Below are positions 16,800 through 26,143 of a stretch of DNA of 64,000 nucleotides, piece by piece. The notes beneath the pieces were generated by a model that saw only the letters and a list, made by a program, of their open reading frames with translations, ran no database searches and was not told the DNA's origin. Both the position numbers and the translations under genes were made by a program. Position 1 is the stretch's first letter. Each line of letters starts with the position of its first letter. Origin of the DNA: UBA6115 sp040776985 (GTDB taxonomy: Bacteria > Bacillota > Clostridia > Christensenellales > Aristaeellaceae); assembly GCA_040776985.1 (NCBI GenBank), contig JAXGZL010000001.1, forward strand, positions 744,001 through 808,000. Direction: 5' to 3'.

Positions 16800-19019
16800 A
16801 TGAAAAGAACGAAGAGGACACTGCTGATTTGTCTGATTCTGATACTTGGTCTTTGCTGTATAGGAGCAGATGCGTTGGAACAAACCATCCGCGTTCGTTT
16901 GCCTGTTGATGTGAATACAGGGGAACTCAAGGCGAACAGCTTTGCTTATAGAGAGGGAAGTTTGCTCTTCATCTATCAGGACAAGCTGTGCCTTATGAAG
17001 AAGGATGAGGTCAACATCACCGAGTTTGTTGTTTCGGACTTAATAGCGGAGAATTTGCCTGAACACAAGAACCTTTCGGACAAGGGGAGGTATAAGCTGC
17101 TGCCATCGGCGTCAACAGTCAGCTTGCTTGATGTCGAAAATGGATATCTGTACTCGCTTGATGCTGACAATGAGAATGTCAGTCTGAGGATGAAAGTCTC
17201 CTTGATGTGGCAGGACTATGTCATTCAACAGCCGGACGGAACGCGCTATGTGAACGCCCCCAGCGCCTACTGCTTAACAAACGAGGCGCTGTATGCGCTG
17301 GGAAACAGCCAGGAGACCGGGAAACAGCTGGTATCCTTTTCTTTGGCGGATGGCAGTAAAAAAGAACATGAAGGCATCAGGGCGCTGGCGATGACACCGC
17401 ATCAGGCAGAGGATCTGCTGCTCGTCACAGTGAATGACACACTGGCTGTCAGCGTACAGAGATGGCATGATGGCAAGGCAGAGCCGTGGGCTGATTTGGC
17501 GGACAGCGCGGAACTTGCCCCCTCCGCCATCTTTGGGATGGTTTATGATGGGCATGAGGACAAGGTCTACATGGGTGTGGACAGCCAGATCAGGCTGCTG
17601 AAAAAGGACGGGAGCATGACAGTGGTTGCAGAATTGCCGGAAAGCCTGTATCTGAAGGAAGAGATGCAAATGGCTGATCGGGAATCGTTCGCGCTAATGA
17701 GCAATGTCGGGGTTCTGGAGTGCAAAATTATAGGCATCGCAGGAGTTCCGGAGCGAAGCCTCACGCTTTGGGGAAATGCCGAATCCCCTGAAATAGCCAT
17801 TGCCTCTTTATCCATCCCGGGACTTCGGCTGCAATCCGTGGAATCTGACAACTATGAGGTTCTGCTGCAGCAACTGATTTCACGCAGTGAAACTGTGGAC
17901 ATTTACCGAATGTCCCTGCCTTATGTGGATTTTAAGGCGTTGCGGGATAAAGGATTCTTTGTGGATCTGTCATCCAGCAAGGTTTTGCAAGGCTTCTTTG
18001 AAGGCTTGTATCCGAACCTTCAACGGGTTTTGGGCGATCATGGGATGATCGCCGCCATCCCCATTCGTGCGGAGATGCAGGGGAATTCATTATACGATCA
18101 AACGTTTTTTGACAGTGAAAAGCTCTCTGTGCCCACCACCTTTGAGGAGATGTGTGGCATCATCAGCGACTGGCCGGAGAAGTATGCGCATAAACATGAT
18201 GACCTGCGGCCCTTTACCGATTGGCAGGGGGCAAGGCGCAGCCTGATTCAGGAAGCCGTTGAGGTTTATCAGGTGCAGTTTTGGCGTGAGAACGGTATGG
18301 ACCACTTTGATTCCGATTTATTAAGGCGCCTGCTGACCGCGGCAGAGCGGGCGGCGGATGAGACGGTGGATAACCCCTCCGGCATAGCGGGGAAGGAGAT
18401 GAGCGTATTCTGGATAGGGGCGCAATCGGCAAGTATTATGGATTATCGCGGAGGCGTGTTTGATGGCAGGCGGCGCCAGCCATTGTTTTTATCAGCAGAC
18501 AAAGGGCAGGCGCCCGCTATGTACTTGAGGATAGATGTCCTGACCATCAATCCTTTCAGCCCCAACAAGGATTCGGCCTTGCAATTCCTGGAGAAAGTAT
18601 CCGAAGCTCTGCCGATGACATTGAAGCTGATGCTGAGTCCTGATATCAATGAACCGATAGAGAACCCCCATTATCATACCATGCTGCGTCAGAAGCTTGA
18701 TGCATTGGAGCTGGTCAAGGCACAGGTGAAGGAAGCCGGCGGGGCAAACAAAACGCTGTTGGAGGAACGGCAATCCATGCTGGAGCAAGACCTGGAAGAG
18801 TATCAGAAGACAGGCCGTTTTCTGGTCTCTGCGGAAGATATTTCTGTCTATCGCCAGATTATGGCAGACCCCGTGATCGAAGCAGGCGGCGCTAAGATGG
18901 ATTTGAGAATGGCGCTGAAAACCCCGCTTCTGCAGTTTGCTGACAAAAGCATCAGCATGGACCAGTTTATCCGCGAAGCTGAAAGAAAATGGCAGCTGAT
19001 TCGCAATGAGAACCGGTGA
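16800..19019 (+). CDS. Secreted protein: N-terminal propeller-like region plus solute-binding-like region
   Basis: 739 aa from the ATG at 16800 (MKRTKRTLLICLILI), preceded by AGGGGAGGG; the open frame upstream overlaps the previous gene. The signal peptide ends near GADA. Residues ~40-340 carry repeated short beta-rich units (for example GYLYSLDADNENV, NEALYALGNSQ, DKVYMGVDSQIRLL), suggestive of a beta-propeller. Residues ~370 onward (DIYRMSLPYVDFKALRDKGFFVDLSSS) resemble an extracellular solute-binding protein. Cysteine pairs are absent. Such fusions are unusual; domain limits are by eye. The GC-poor composition is shared with the preceding gene. Confidence 0.65.
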   Translation: MKRTKRTLLICLILILGLCCIGADALEQTIRVRLPVDVNTGELKANSFAYREGSLLFIYQDKLCLMKKDEVNITEFVVSDLIAENLPEHKNLSDKGRYKLLPSASTVSLLDVENGYLYSLDADNENVSLRMKVSLMWQDYVIQQPDGTRYVNAPSAYCLTNEALYALGNSQETGKQLVSFSLADGSKKEHEGIRALAMTPHQAEDLLLVTVNDTLAVSVQRWHDGKAEPWADLADSAELAPSAIFGMVYDGHEDKVYMGVDSQIRLLKKDGSMTVVAELPESLYLKEEMQMADRESFALMSNVGVLECKIIGIAGVPERSLTLWGNAESPEIAIASLSIPGLRLQSVESDNYEVLLQQLISRSETVDIYRMSLPYVDFKALRDKGFFVDLSSSKVLQGFFEGLYPNLQRVLGDHGMIAAIPIRAEMQGNSLYDQTFFDSEKLSVPTTFEEMCGIISDWPEKYAHKHDDLRPFTDWQGARRSLIQEAVEVYQVQFWRENGMDHFDSDLLRRLLTAAERAADETVDNPSGIAGKEMSVFWIGAQSASIMDYRGGVFDGRRRQPLFLSADKGQAPAMYLRIDVLTINPFSPNKDSALQFLEKVSEALPMTLKLMLSPDINEPIENPHYHTMLRQKLDALELVKAQVKEAGGANKTLLEERQSMLEQDLEEYQKTGRFLVSAEDISVYRQIMADPVIEAGGAKMDLRMALKTPLLQFADKSISMDQFIREAERKWQLIRNENR

Positions 19020-19039
19020 TGGCTGATGCGACGGACTGA

Positions 19040-19071
19040 CAGGAGCCCCTGTGATCTCACAGAGGCTCCTG
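19040..19071. terminator. Hairpin between converging genes
   Basis: Arms CAGGAGCC and GGCTCCTG with an inner CTGTG/CACAG stem. It lies between two converging genes (stops at 19019 and 19093) and can serve both, though T tails on either strand are short. Confidence 0.5.
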
Positions 19072-19092
19072 CTTTGCTGAGGGTATACAGGC

Positions 19093-19845
19093 TTATTTGC
19101 CCGCGTCCCAAATGATCCAGTTGTCCGGATAGGGCTTGGTGGTCAGGCCGGTTTCCACCGTCTCGTCCAGGGTGCCGATCACCACTGCGCAGACAAACTT
19201 CATATTTTCGGTGCTGAAGGACTCGTTCCGGTTGCCCAGCAAATAGGTGGTGTCCTTGATGTACTTGGCCACGTCCAGGCCATGGTCCCCGTTGTTGAAG
19301 CCGTTGGGGCCGGGCAGGGCGGGGGTCATGAACATGTGGGTGCCATAGCCCAGGGCGATGGCGGCGATGTTGAGATAGCCGGTGAGGATGCCAGCGTCAT
19401 AATAGCCCCGGTCGGGGGAGAAGGCATTGCTGTCATCGGTGCGCAGCTCGTCCCTGAGCAGGCGCTCGCCCAGCACCAGCACGGTGACGGTGCCCTCGCT
19501 GGTGGCGACGCCGTATTTGTCGCCGATGATGGCCATCTGCTCGTCAGGATCGGTGACAGCCACCATAAACCAGTCAGAGCGTCCGCCGCTGGTGACAGCG
19601 CGGGTGGCCATGTGCAGCATGGCTTTCAGGTCTTCTTCCGTAGGGGCGCCGGATTTGTCGGTGATAAAGCCGCCTTTGGCGCCGCCTTCACGGCCTTCGG
19701 TGTCGTTGGTGATGGTGCGCCAGGTGCCTTCCTCCTCAAACCAGGTGGGGAAGTAGCGGTTGTCAAAGTCCTTGGGCGCGGCGGCGCCGGCCAGCAGGGG
19801 CAGCATCAGGGCAAGGGCGAGTACAAGGGCCAGGGTCCTTTTCAT
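19093..19845 (-). CDS. Exported nitroreductase-like flavoprotein
   Basis: A 250-aa protein with a clear Sec signal peptide (MKRTLALVLALALML, cleavage near AGAAA). The mature part follows the nitroreductase plan: an N-terminal helix after GGFITDKSGAPTEEDL (60-73), then DWFMVAVTD, GVATSEGTVTVLVLGE, a central DAGILTGYLNIAAIALGYGTHMF helix-turn and a C-terminal strand FVCAVVIGTLDE. Nitroreductases bind FMN and are normally cytoplasmic, so export is unusual. Divergent from an ApbE flavin transferase gene 105 bases away, which suggests covalent FMN; S65-G66-A67-P68-T69 only loosely resembles ApbE target motifs. Confidence 0.7.
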   Translation of the reverse strand: MKRTLALVLALALMLPLLAGAAAPKDFDNRYFPTWFEEEGTWRTITNDTEGREGGAKGGFITDKSGAPTEEDLKAMLHMATRAVTSGGRSDWFMVAVTDPDEQMAIIGDKYGVATSEGTVTVLVLGERLLRDELRTDDSNAFSPDRGYYDAGILTGYLNIAAIALGYGTHMFMTPALPGPNGFNNGDHGLDVAKYIKDTTYLLGNRNESFSTENMKFVCAVVIGTLDETVETGLTTKPYPDNWIIWDAGK

Positions 19846-19877
19846 GTGGGGTCCTCCTTATGTGATTTACAAATGTC

Positions 19878-19906
19878 AGTATATGTGAAATAATACGGGA
19901 CGTCAA
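19878..19906 (-). promoter_or_regulatory. Sigma-70 promoter of the exported nitroreductase-like gene
   Basis: Minus strand: TTGACG (19901-19906), 17-bp spacer, TATACT (19878-19883), followed by AAGGAGGACC before the ATG. Confidence 0.75.
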
Positions 19907-19950
19907 GATCGTTTTGCATAGATTTGCAGTTTCGTGAAAGGGTGGAAAGG

Positions 19951-21222
19951 GTGAAGGGAAAACAGGCTTTGGCGTTCTGGCTGGCGGCGCTGCTGATGCT
20001 TTCTGCTTTTTCTGCGCTGGGTGAGGCGGTGCCCCCGCGCTTCACCGCCCGGCGCTTCTCCACCACCGCCTTCTTTGGCACCATCAACACTTTAAGCGTT
20101 TATGAGGATTTGTCCCGGCCGGAGAACAACGCCAGGATCCGGCAGACCTGGGAGGAAGTAAAAGCCATTCTGGCCCGGGTGGAGCAGGCAGTGTCCGTGA
20201 CGCAGCCGGAATCCGACATCGCCAGGTTTAATGAATTAAAATACATGGAATCCATGGATATCAGGCCGGAAACTGCCGAATTGGTGTCCCTGGCTATCCG
20301 GCTGCATCAACAAACAGGGGGATATTATGACCCCACCGTCTACCCTCTGGTGGACTTGTGGGGCTTTTCCCCGCGTTTTATCCGTAGCACAATGCCCGTG
20401 ATGCCCTATGACCGGCAGATGGCGGAAGGGGTTTTGCCCCCGCCTGATCCCCGATATATCGCGGCCTTCCGGCAGCTGGTGAGCATGGAGGGAGTGGGGC
20501 TGACGGGAAATGCCGAAAGCGGCTTCCGACTGACCAAGAGGACGCCGGGGGTCTGGGTGGACGGCGTGTGCTATCAGGCAGGGCTTGATCTGGGCGGCAT
20601 GGCCAAAGGCTATGCCACCGACCTGGTGATGAGGCTGCTCAGGGAAAAGGGCTTTCAGTTTGGCCATTTCTCCTCCGGCACCAGCAGCATGGGCCTGCTG
20701 AAAACCGCCTCTGCCAGCGCCAGGGAAAGCCAGGACAGCCGCTTTCATCTGGAGATCAGGAAGCCCAGGGAAACAGCCCTTCCGGACGGCGCCTATGCCA
20801 CCATCGCCATACAGGATGAGGCGCTTTCCAGCAGCGGAGACTATGACCACAACTATCAGCTGGACGGCGACATCTACAGCCACCTGATCAACCCCTTCAC
20901 CGGCTACCCGGTGAACACCCCTTCCGGCGGGGTTCAGCAGGGAATCGCCACAGTGACGCTTACCAGCGGGAGCGCCGCGGAGGACGATGCCTACACCACG
21001 GCGCTGTGCCTGATGGGCCCATACAGGGCCCTTGACTTCTACAACACCCACTTAAGGGACCGGGACATCGCCCTGGTGCTGTTCAGGGGTGACCGGGATG
21101 CCTTTGAGGTGGTCAGCAACATCCCGCCAGATCGGCTGATCCTGCTTGACCCGGCCTATCGGCTGGCCAGCAGGCTGGGGGAGGACGGTGGACTTCGCTA
21201 TACGGGCGACTTTTTCAAGTAA
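19951..21222 (+). CDS. apbE: FAD:protein FMN transferase (ApbE family)
   Basis: Enzyme that attaches FMN covalently to Ser/Thr of extracytoplasmic proteins. A GTG start at 19951 gives a signal-peptide N-terminus (VKGKQALAFWLAALL, cleavage near GEA) and a 423-aa protein; a TTG at 19924 would add nine residues. Family motifs are QTGGYYDPTVYPLVDLWGF, the flavin-binding DLGGMAKGYATD, SSSGDYDHNY and HLINPFTGYPV. Some ~100 residues longer than minimal ApbE. Divergent from the exported nitroreductase-like gene, its most plausible local substrate. Confidence 0.92.
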   Translation: MKGKQALAFWLAALLMLSAFSALGEAVPPRFTARRFSTTAFFGTINTLSVYEDLSRPENNARIRQTWEEVKAILARVEQAVSVTQPESDIARFNELKYMESMDIRPETAELVSLAIRLHQQTGGYYDPTVYPLVDLWGFSPRFIRSTMPVMPYDRQMAEGVLPPPDPRYIAAFRQLVSMEGVGLTGNAESGFRLTKRTPGVWVDGVCYQAGLDLGGMAKGYATDLVMRLLREKGFQFGHFSSGTSSMGLLKTASASARESQDSRFHLEIRKPRETALPDGAYATIAIQDEALSSSGDYDHNYQLDGDIYSHLINPFTGYPVNTPSGGVQQGIATVTLTSGSAAEDDAYTTALCLMGPYRALDFYNTHLRDRDIALVLFRGDRDAFEVVSNIPPDRLILLDPAYRLASRLGEDGGLRYTGDFFK

Positions 21223-21232
21223 ATTCAGACAT

Positions 21233-21271
21233 AAAAAACAGGGGCCTTCCGGAATGAAAGGCTCCTGTTTT
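21233..21271. terminator. Bidirectional terminator between apbE and converging secreted-protein gene
   Basis: Arms AAACAGGGGCCTT and AAGGCTCCTGTTT (one wobble pair) with A-rich and T-rich flanks on both sides, so it can act on both strands. Confidence 0.8.
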
Positions 21272-21282
21272 GGTGCTTTGGT

Positions 21283-22833
21283 TTACGGCGCGGTGGTGGC
21301 CACAGGAGCGGTCAGCTTCAGCAGGATCTGGGCGAAGGCGCCCTGCAGGGTTTGCTTGATCTGCTGGCTGAGGCCGTCCAGCTGGGCTTTGCTCATGGTG
21401 TCCACCCGGGTTTTGCCCTGGGGGTCCACATCCGCGATCTGCCAGGGCGGGGCGGAGGAGCCGTCAATGGTGGCGGTGACCAGGCCCTCGGAGCCCTGGT
21501 CCTGCCAGGTGAGGGTTCCCTTGAAGGAGGTGGCGGAGTTGGTGCGGTCGCCGCTTTCCAGGCGGATCTTCAGGCTCAGCGACTGGGCGGCGGGCGCGTT
21601 CTCCCCCTGGGGGGTGATCAGCAGGGTGATCTCATCCTCCCGGCTGCTGCGCCGGGTGGCCGGATCGGTGGATTCCTCCCCGGGGTTGATGAAAAGGTTG
21701 AAGCTGTATTGTTTGCTGCCTGGCGCCTGCTGGCCCTCTTCCACGGTGAAGCCGCCCTCTCCTGCCTCAGGGGTCAGGGCATAGGTGCCGGTGTATACCT
21801 GCGCCTTGGGGGCGTCTGCCAGGCCTTCCTTCTGATAGCTCAGGCTGTGGACGGCGCCGGTCGGGTTTTTGGCGTCCTTGGGCAGCATGTCCAGGGTCCA
21901 GGTGTTGATTTCGGTGCCGTCAGCGGCCAGGCTGTATTCCTGGGTCAGTTTGTTCACGCCCCGGGCGCCGCCAAGGGGCAGCACCAGGTGGCTTTCCACC
22001 AATTTGGCCTTGTCGTCAAAGATGCGGGTGGATTCCACATTGCCGGTCAGCTTCAGCTGGTCCAGGGCGGTGAAAAAGCCGTTCATCATGCCCGGCTGCA
22101 GGTAGGCTGCCGCCTGGCGGCCGTCCATTTCCTGAGACAGCAGGGCCAGCAGCTCCGCGTCCGCGTACAGATCCATCAGCAACTGCTTGATCTGGCTTTT
22201 AAGCTGCTCGGCGGGAACGGTGATCACGGCCTTGGTCTGCACCTTGTTGTCCGGCCCCTGCTCGGTGCTGGTTTTGGTGAAGCCCTGCAGCCAGACAGAG
22301 AGCTTGGCGGTGTAGCTGTCCAGCTTCCGGCCGGCGGCCGCCTGCCAGGTGGATTCAGCGGTGTTGGCCTTCAGCAGAAGGCCCTCAATGGGCGGCCAGG
22401 TCACGTTCTGGCCGGTGAGCAGGGCCATCAGCAGCCCGCCGTCCCGCACATCCACATAGCTGACCCCGCCCAAAAGGGAGGAGCTTAGGGCCTCCAGCTG
22501 CAGGTCCTTCACCAGCTTCAGGTCTGCCAGGGGCTGGTTGTTTTTGGCGAGGGCAAGCTCCAGATCCTCCTTGCCCTTCAGGGTGCCCACGCCCTTCAGA
22601 TAGCGAAGGGACAGGCTGGTGCCCTGGGTGAGGACGGAGAGGGCCGCGTTGCCGGTGGCGTCAAGCAGGGAGAAGGAGCCGCCGGTTTTCTCAAAGCTGA
22701 TGTTCATCCTGAGGCCGGAGCCGTCCTTGACCTGTTTGGACAGCTTTTCGTCCAGGGTGTAGCCCTGGGCCAGGGCAGGCAGGGCAGAGAGCAGAATCAG
22801 GGCTGACAGCAGCAGCGACAGCGCTTTTTTCAT
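21283..22833 (-). CDS. Large secreted protein, unknown function
   Basis: I do not recognise this 516-aa protein. It has a textbook Sec signal peptide (MKKALSLLLSALILLSALPALAQ) and no lipobox. The mature part is rich in alternating hydrophobic/polar beta strands (for example TAKLSVWLQGFTK, SFKGTLTWQDQGSEGLVTATIDG) and lacks cysteine, as expected of a large beta-sheet extracellular protein. It overlaps the upstream gene by four bases (ATGA), and that gene has the same general plan, so they may be partners or distant paralogues. Downstream is a bidirectional terminator. Confidence 0.7.
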   Translation of the reverse strand: MKKALSLLLSALILLSALPALAQGYTLDEKLSKQVKDGSGLRMNISFEKTGGSFSLLDATGNAALSVLTQGTSLSLRYLKGVGTLKGKEDLELALAKNNQPLADLKLVKDLQLEALSSSLLGGVSYVDVRDGGLLMALLTGQNVTWPPIEGLLLKANTAESTWQAAAGRKLDSYTAKLSVWLQGFTKTSTEQGPDNKVQTKAVITVPAEQLKSQIKQLLMDLYADAELLALLSQEMDGRQAAAYLQPGMMNGFFTALDQLKLTGNVESTRIFDDKAKLVESHLVLPLGGARGVNKLTQEYSLAADGTEINTWTLDMLPKDAKNPTGAVHSLSYQKEGLADAPKAQVYTGTYALTPEAGEGGFTVEEGQQAPGSKQYSFNLFINPGEESTDPATRRSSREDEITLLITPQGENAPAAQSLSLKIRLESGDRTNSATSFKGTLTWQDQGSEGLVTATIDGSSAPPWQIADVDPQGKTRVDTMSKAQLDGLSQQIKQTLQGAFAQILLKLTAPVATTAP

Positions 22834-24299
22834 GGGGTTTCCTCCTTGGTTGCAGGTAGTGTATCCGTGTCTTCCGCCACGGTGAACGCGTTTGATGCAT
22901 CATCCGGCACCAGCGGGCTTTCCTTTTGGGACAGGGCCCTTCGCACCCGCCCCCAGTCGTGCAGCACCAGCAGCCGGGCGTTCTGGGGCAGGGCCAGCAG
23001 CTTTTCCTGCAGGAAGGGCAGCAGGGCCGCTGCCGCCTGCCGCTTGGCAAAGGCCAGAGCTTCCGCGCTGGCAGCGGCCAGGTCCACCTGGGACTGGGCC
23101 GTGAGGGGGTCTGGTTTGCTGCCAGGCGCCAGGACCAGGAACAGGGTCAGATCCCGCAGGGTGTTTTTGCCTTCTGTCTCCATCCAGCGCAGGCTGCCGT
23201 CAAGGGCGGCTCCCTGCAGGCTGAAGTCCGGCAGCAGGCGGTGATCCCGCTTTACATTATGGCTGCCAGAAAGCCGGGCCTGGGCGGTGACCTCCCCGGA
23301 AAGGCGCGTTCCTGTCAGCGCCAGGTTCACCTTGCCGGAAAGGGTGCGTTTGTCCCCGCCTTCAACCTGGCTGAGGCTGTACTCCCCCTTCACAGGGTGG
23401 CCGCCCTCCTTAGGGGCATAGGCCAGGGAGATAAGCCCTTCCAGTTTGTCCCTGCCCTTTTGGGCGGGCAGTTTGACGCTGAGGTAAAAGCCGGTGTCCG
23501 CCTTCTGCCCGGCGGTCAGGTCTAACCGGTAGCCCCGGCCCAGGATGTCCACCCGGCCGGTGGCCTGGAAGCCCAGATCCATCCCCGCCTCGTCAAGCAA
23601 TCGGCGGATGGTGAGCTTGCCGGTGAAGCCCAGGCTGGCCATGGCCGCGGCCCCGCCCAGCTGCCAGGCGGGGGGCAGTCTCTTTGCCCCCTCCGCCCAC
23701 AGGGGCTGCAGGGCGGGGAGCGTCCCCTGCCACCAGGCCGCGGCTTCCTCCGCCGTCAGGGTGTAGACCAGGCGGCTGCTGGCCCGGCCCACCTGCTTGA
23801 TGCTGGTTTTCACCGCATCCGCTTTCTCATAGGGGGCAAGGTCCTGCAGCAGCGCCTCCTTCACCCGGGGAAGGACCGGCAAAAAGCCTGAAAAGTCCGG
23901 CAGCGCTGGGAGGCCAAACAGGGTTTCCAGGGGCTGCTCGTTCGCCTTGCCCAGGTAGTGGGTAGGGGGCAAACTGCCGGGGGCCGATAAGGTCAGGGCA
24001 TTTTCCTGGCTGTCTGCCCGCAGCACCTGACGCTCACCCTCAAGCAGCTCCAAGCTGCTTTCCGTCTGGTCCGCATACAGACGGAGCCTGAGGGCCTTGA
24101 GCCAGGCCTGCATCTGGCCCAGGGTGGTGGGCGTCAGATCCGGCCAGGCGGCAAGCGCCATCCTTGCTTCCCCAGCGATGCCTTGAGAACCGACCAGGCT
24201 TTCTGCGCCTGCGCCTGTCATCATCAGCATGAGGGCAAGCAGCAGGGCCCATCGCCTCCGCCTACCCATTAAACGCCTGGTGCGGTCTGTTTCATGCAT
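22830..24299 (-). CDS. Large secreted protein, unknown function, partner of downstream gene
   Basis: A 489-aa protein of unknown family. The N-terminus is basic (MHETDRTRRLMGRRRR) followed by a hydrophobic core ending near GAGAES, a Sec signal. AGGAGGATGC before the ATG supports this start; an internal Met at residue 11 would also preserve the signal. The mature region is beta-rich, with an Ala-rich helical stretch (about 410-440). Its first eight bases overlap uvrC and its last four overlap the next secreted protein, so three unrelated-looking genes are translationally chained. Confidence 0.68.
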   Translation of the reverse strand: MHETDRTRRLMGRRRRWALLLALMLMMTGAGAESLVGSQGIAGEARMALAAWPDLTPTTLGQMQAWLKALRLRLYADQTESSLELLEGERQVLRADSQENALTLSAPGSLPPTHYLGKANEQPLETLFGLPALPDFSGFLPVLPRVKEALLQDLAPYEKADAVKTSIKQVGRASSRLVYTLTAEEAAAWWQGTLPALQPLWAEGAKRLPPAWQLGGAAAMASLGFTGKLTIRRLLDEAGMDLGFQATGRVDILGRGYRLDLTAGQKADTGFYLSVKLPAQKGRDKLEGLISLAYAPKEGGHPVKGEYSLSQVEGGDKRTLSGKVNLALTGTRLSGEVTAQARLSGSHNVKRDHRLLPDFSLQGAALDGSLRWMETEGKNTLRDLTLFLVLAPGSKPDPLTAQSQVDLAAASAEALAFAKRQAAAALLPFLQEKLLALPQNARLLVLHDWGRVRRALSQKESPLVPDDASNAFTVAEDTDTLPATKEETP

Positions 24300-26121
24300 C
24301 CTCCTGCTCTCCTTCCTTGTGCAGCGCGTCGTACAGCTGCTGGGCCACCGCCAGGTTCATGCCCTTGACGGCGGCCAGGGCCTCCACAGTTTGCTCGCCC
24401 ACACCCCGGATGCTCCGGAAGGCGGCCAGCAGGGCCCGCCTTCGGGCGGGGCCAATGCCCGGCACCTCTTCCAGCCGGGAGCGGATACTGGCCTTGCCCC
24501 TCAGGTTTCTGTGGTGAATAATGGCAAAGCGGTGGGCCTCATCCCGGATGCGCTGCACCAGGTGCAGGGCGGGGGAGTGACGGCTGAGCAGCAGGGGCTC
24601 ACTCTCCCCCGGCAGATAGATCTCCTCCATCTTTTCCGCCAGTCCGAACATGGGCACCTGAAGGCCCAGGTCGTCCCGGGCCTTGAGGGCAAAGCGCAAT
24701 TGCTCCGGCCCGCCGTCCACCAGAATCAGGTCAGGCAGCGGCCAGGGCTTGTCCTGGTCCGGCAGCGCCCGGCGCAGCCGGCGCTCAATCACCTCGTTCA
24801 TGCTGGCGAAGTCGTTGGCGCCCTCCACCGTTTTGATGCGGAAGTGGCGATATTCCTTCTTGGCCGGCTCCCCGTCCACAAACACCACCATGCTGGCCAC
24901 CGACTGGGCGCCCTGGGTGTTGGAAATGTCAAAGCCCTCGATGCGCCTGGGCACCTCCGGCAGGATCAGGGCGGCGGCCAGCTCGCGGCTGGCGCCCACC
25001 GTGCGCTCATACACCACCTGCTCCCGGGCGTTCCTCTTGGTCAACGCGTCCTGGGCGTTGCGCAGGGCATTGTCCACCAGCTGGCGCTTCTCCCCCCGCT
25101 GGGGCAGGGTGAGGGTGAAGGCGGCGTTCCGCTTGGCCTTCAGCCATGCCGCCAGCAGGGCCTGGTCGCTGACGTCCTGGGCGATCACCTCCCGGGGCGG
25201 TTCCCGGTTCTCATAATACTGCTGGATGAAGGCGGACAGCACCTCGGGCAGCGGCTCTGCCCCTTCCCGGGGGAGGGCGAAGGACTCCGCGGCGATCATC
25301 TTGCCGCCCCGGATCAATAGCACCTGGGCCATGGCGTCCAGCCCGTCCTGGGCGGCGGCGATCACGTCCTGGTCAATGCCCGTCACCTGGCTGGCGTTTT
25401 GCCGGGCCATCAGGCCCTCAATGTCCCGGATGCAGTCCCGCAGCTCCGCCGCCCGCTCAAACTGCATTTCCCGGGCGGCCTCCTCCATCTTCAGGGTCAG
25501 CTTGTCCACCACCGGCTTATAGCGGCCCTTCAGGAAGGCCACCACGTCCTCCGCCGCCTGGCGGTATTCCTCCAGCGTGCATTTTTCCCCGCAGGGGCCC
25601 AGGCACTGGCCGATTTCATAGCTGATGCAAGGCCGCTGGGGCCTGGCCAGGGGCAGCTTCAAATTGCAGGTGCGCACCGGAAAGACCTTGCGCAGCAGCC
25701 CCATCACCTGGCGGATGGCCCCGGTGCCGATGTAGGGGCCAAAATAGCGGGCGCCATCCTCCTCCACCCGCCGCGCCACGCCGATCCTGGGATAGGGCTC
25801 GTTCATGGTGAGGCGGATGTAGGGATAGTGCTTGTCATCGGTGAGCTTGATGTTGTAATAGGGGCGGTGCAGCTTGATGAGGTTGCACTCCAGCATCAAG
25901 GCTTCCAGCTCGCTGGCGGCCAGGATCCAGTCCACATCGTCCACCCGGGCCATCAGCGCCCGCACCTTGGGGGAGCTCAGATGGCTGGCGAAATAGCTGC
26001 GCACCCGGTTTTGCAGGTTCACCGCCTTGCCCACATAGAGGATCTGCTCCCCCTGCTTTAAAAGATAGCAGCCGGGGGAGGGGGGCAACAGGGCCAGTTT
26101 TTCTTTGATATCAAGCGCCAT
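24292..26121 (-). CDS. uvrC: UvrABC system protein C (excinuclease subunit)
   Basis: A 609-aa nucleotide-excision-repair nuclease. N-terminal GIY-YIG-type domain (about 14-90: GCYLLKQGEQILYVGKAVNLQNRV), a Cys-rich segment around CISYEIGQCLGPC, a UVR motif for UvrB contact (about 200-235), the RNase-H-like nuclease domain (from about 370: IEGFDISNTQGAQSVASMVVF) and tandem helix-hairpin-helix motifs at the C-terminus (VPGIGPARRRALL). It makes the 3' and 5' incisions around lesions. Upstream neighbour is a DUF1292 gene in the same operon. Confidence 0.96.
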   Translation of the reverse strand: MALDIKEKLALLPPSPGCYLLKQGEQILYVGKAVNLQNRVRSYFASHLSSPKVRALMARVDDVDWILAASELEALMLECNLIKLHRPYYNIKLTDDKHYPYIRLTMNEPYPRIGVARRVEEDGARYFGPYIGTGAIRQVMGLLRKVFPVRTCNLKLPLARPQRPCISYEIGQCLGPCGEKCTLEEYRQAAEDVVAFLKGRYKPVVDKLTLKMEEAAREMQFERAAELRDCIRDIEGLMARQNASQVTGIDQDVIAAAQDGLDAMAQVLLIRGGKMIAAESFALPREGAEPLPEVLSAFIQQYYENREPPREVIAQDVSDQALLAAWLKAKRNAAFTLTLPQRGEKRQLVDNALRNAQDALTKRNAREQVVYERTVGASRELAAALILPEVPRRIEGFDISNTQGAQSVASMVVFVDGEPAKKEYRHFRIKTVEGANDFASMNEVIERRLRRALPDQDKPWPLPDLILVDGGPEQLRFALKARDDLGLQVPMFGLAEKMEEIYLPGESEPLLLSRHSPALHLVQRIRDEAHRFAIIHHRNLRGKASIRSRLEEVPGIGPARRRALLAAFRSIRGVGEQTVEALAAVKGMNLAVAQQLYDALHKEGEQEDA

Positions 26122-26143
26122 CAGCTGTGTTTTCTGAACTTCC

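Noticed and set aside
21352..22488. Long plus-strand open frame opposite the secreted protein
   Set aside because: Shadow of a GC-rich gene; low complexity, no start site, no family features.
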